This document shows, piece by piece, positions 23,309 to 23,644 of a stretch of 23,644 nt of DNA. The DNA is taken from positions 4,153,922-4,177,565 of the forward strand of contig FN649742.1 in NCBI GenBank assembly GCA_000310025.1, written 5' to 3'. The notes below the pieces were generated by a model. It was not told the DNA's origin. It ran no database searches and was given only the letters and a program-made list of their open reading frames with translations. This DNA comes from Ectocarpus siliculosus. Its lineage: Eukaryota; Sar; Phaeophyceae; Ectocarpales; Ectocarpaceae. Numbering within the stretch: the stretch's first letter is position 1; the number at the start of each line of letters is the position of its first letter. Position numbers and translations under genes: made by a program.

Positions 23309-23644
23309 GATTCTTGCTTTGAAGCGCACCGACAGGGAGAGAGGTTGTGGAGGCAGTAAGGGCGGAGGCAACTTCGCACTACATGTCCGGGCGAGCAGAA
23401 CGGGCAAGGGTGCCAGCCTCCGAATACATCATGTTGCCCTTGGGTCTGCCCACCCCATACCTGTCTTCCCACGTCGCACGACTAAACTACCTGCGTGTCC
23501 CCCCCCGACCTGCACCGTTCGGGCTTAGTAGAAACGTGGAGACCTACCTCTACACGCGTACTACGTCTGGCTCTGACCATGAGTCTACCCCCCCCCCCCC
23601 CGTAGGTGGAAGTGGGGGATCGAGGAGCTTACGGTAGTGGACCA
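23309..23644. other. Right edge: aldolase intron, no further exon identified
   Basis: The next aldolase exon should start in phase 0 and encode a segment like V-x-x-x-EVA-x-x-T-x-x-AL-x-RTVP. Nothing of that kind is visible up to 23644. A C-run followed by GTAG at about 23588-23604 resembles an acceptor, but the sequence after it (VEVGDRGAYGS in the required frame) does not fit aldolase. Confidence 0.5.

Noticed and set aside
23605-23644. Possible sixth aldolase exon after the C-run and GTAG
   Set aside because: The phase-0 translation (VEVGDRGAYGS) does not match the aldolase segment that should follow PEKK.

Overview
The window is nuclear DNA of a photosynthetic stramenopile, most likely a brown alga of the Ectocarpus type. 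The signs are genes broken into many short exons by introns of roughly 300-1400 nt with GT-AG borders, many CAG/CTG and GA microsatellites, GC-rich exons, and a protein with a signal peptide plus Ala-Phe motif of the kind that targets heterokont plastids. The taxon is inferred from sequence style and gene content, not from a database match. There is one 100-N assembly gap (13449-13548).

Five genes could be assembled by joining exons so that reading frame, splice borders and family motifs all agree. From left to right: (1) 11177-4024, minus strand, 11 exons, a 509-residue DUF1479 (YbiU-like) member of the 2-oxoglutarate/Fe(II) oxygenase superfamily; (2) 12534-15345, plus strand, 3 exons plus the gap, an MRM1/RlmB-type SPOUT rRNA 2'-O-ribose methyltransferase with a plastid-type presequence and a long Arg/Gly-rich region; (3) 17504-15820, minus strand, 5 exons, the autophagy ubiquitin-like protein ATG12 (108 residues); (4) 19898-17567, minus strand, 3 exons, a TEN1-like subunit of the telomere CST complex (127 residues); (5) 20234 to beyond the right edge, plus strand, class I fructose-bisphosphate aldolase (251 residues visible, 3' end missing).

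Layout: 1-4023 has no gene I can support. The DUF1479 and methyltransferase genes diverge from a 1.36 kb region (11178-12533). The methyltransferase and ATG12 genes converge on 15346-15819. TEN1 and ATG12 lie head to tail on the minus strand only 62 bp apart. TEN1 and aldolase diverge from a 335 bp region (19899-20233). The five genes belong to unrelated pathways (oxygenase-like, organelle rRNA modification, autophagy, telomere maintenance, glycolysis/gluconeogenesis), as expected for a eukaryotic neighbourhood without operons.

The most striking points are: an ATG12 whose C-terminus reads Trp-Val-stop where the conjugating glycine should be; a DUF1479 protein in which the expected HxD metal-binding pair is absent although the distal His is kept; a TEN1 gene with a phase-0 GC-AG intron whose retention would truncate the protein; a 143 bp near-perfect inverted repeat in aldolase intron 1; and an RGG-rich region joined to a plastid-type methyltransferase.
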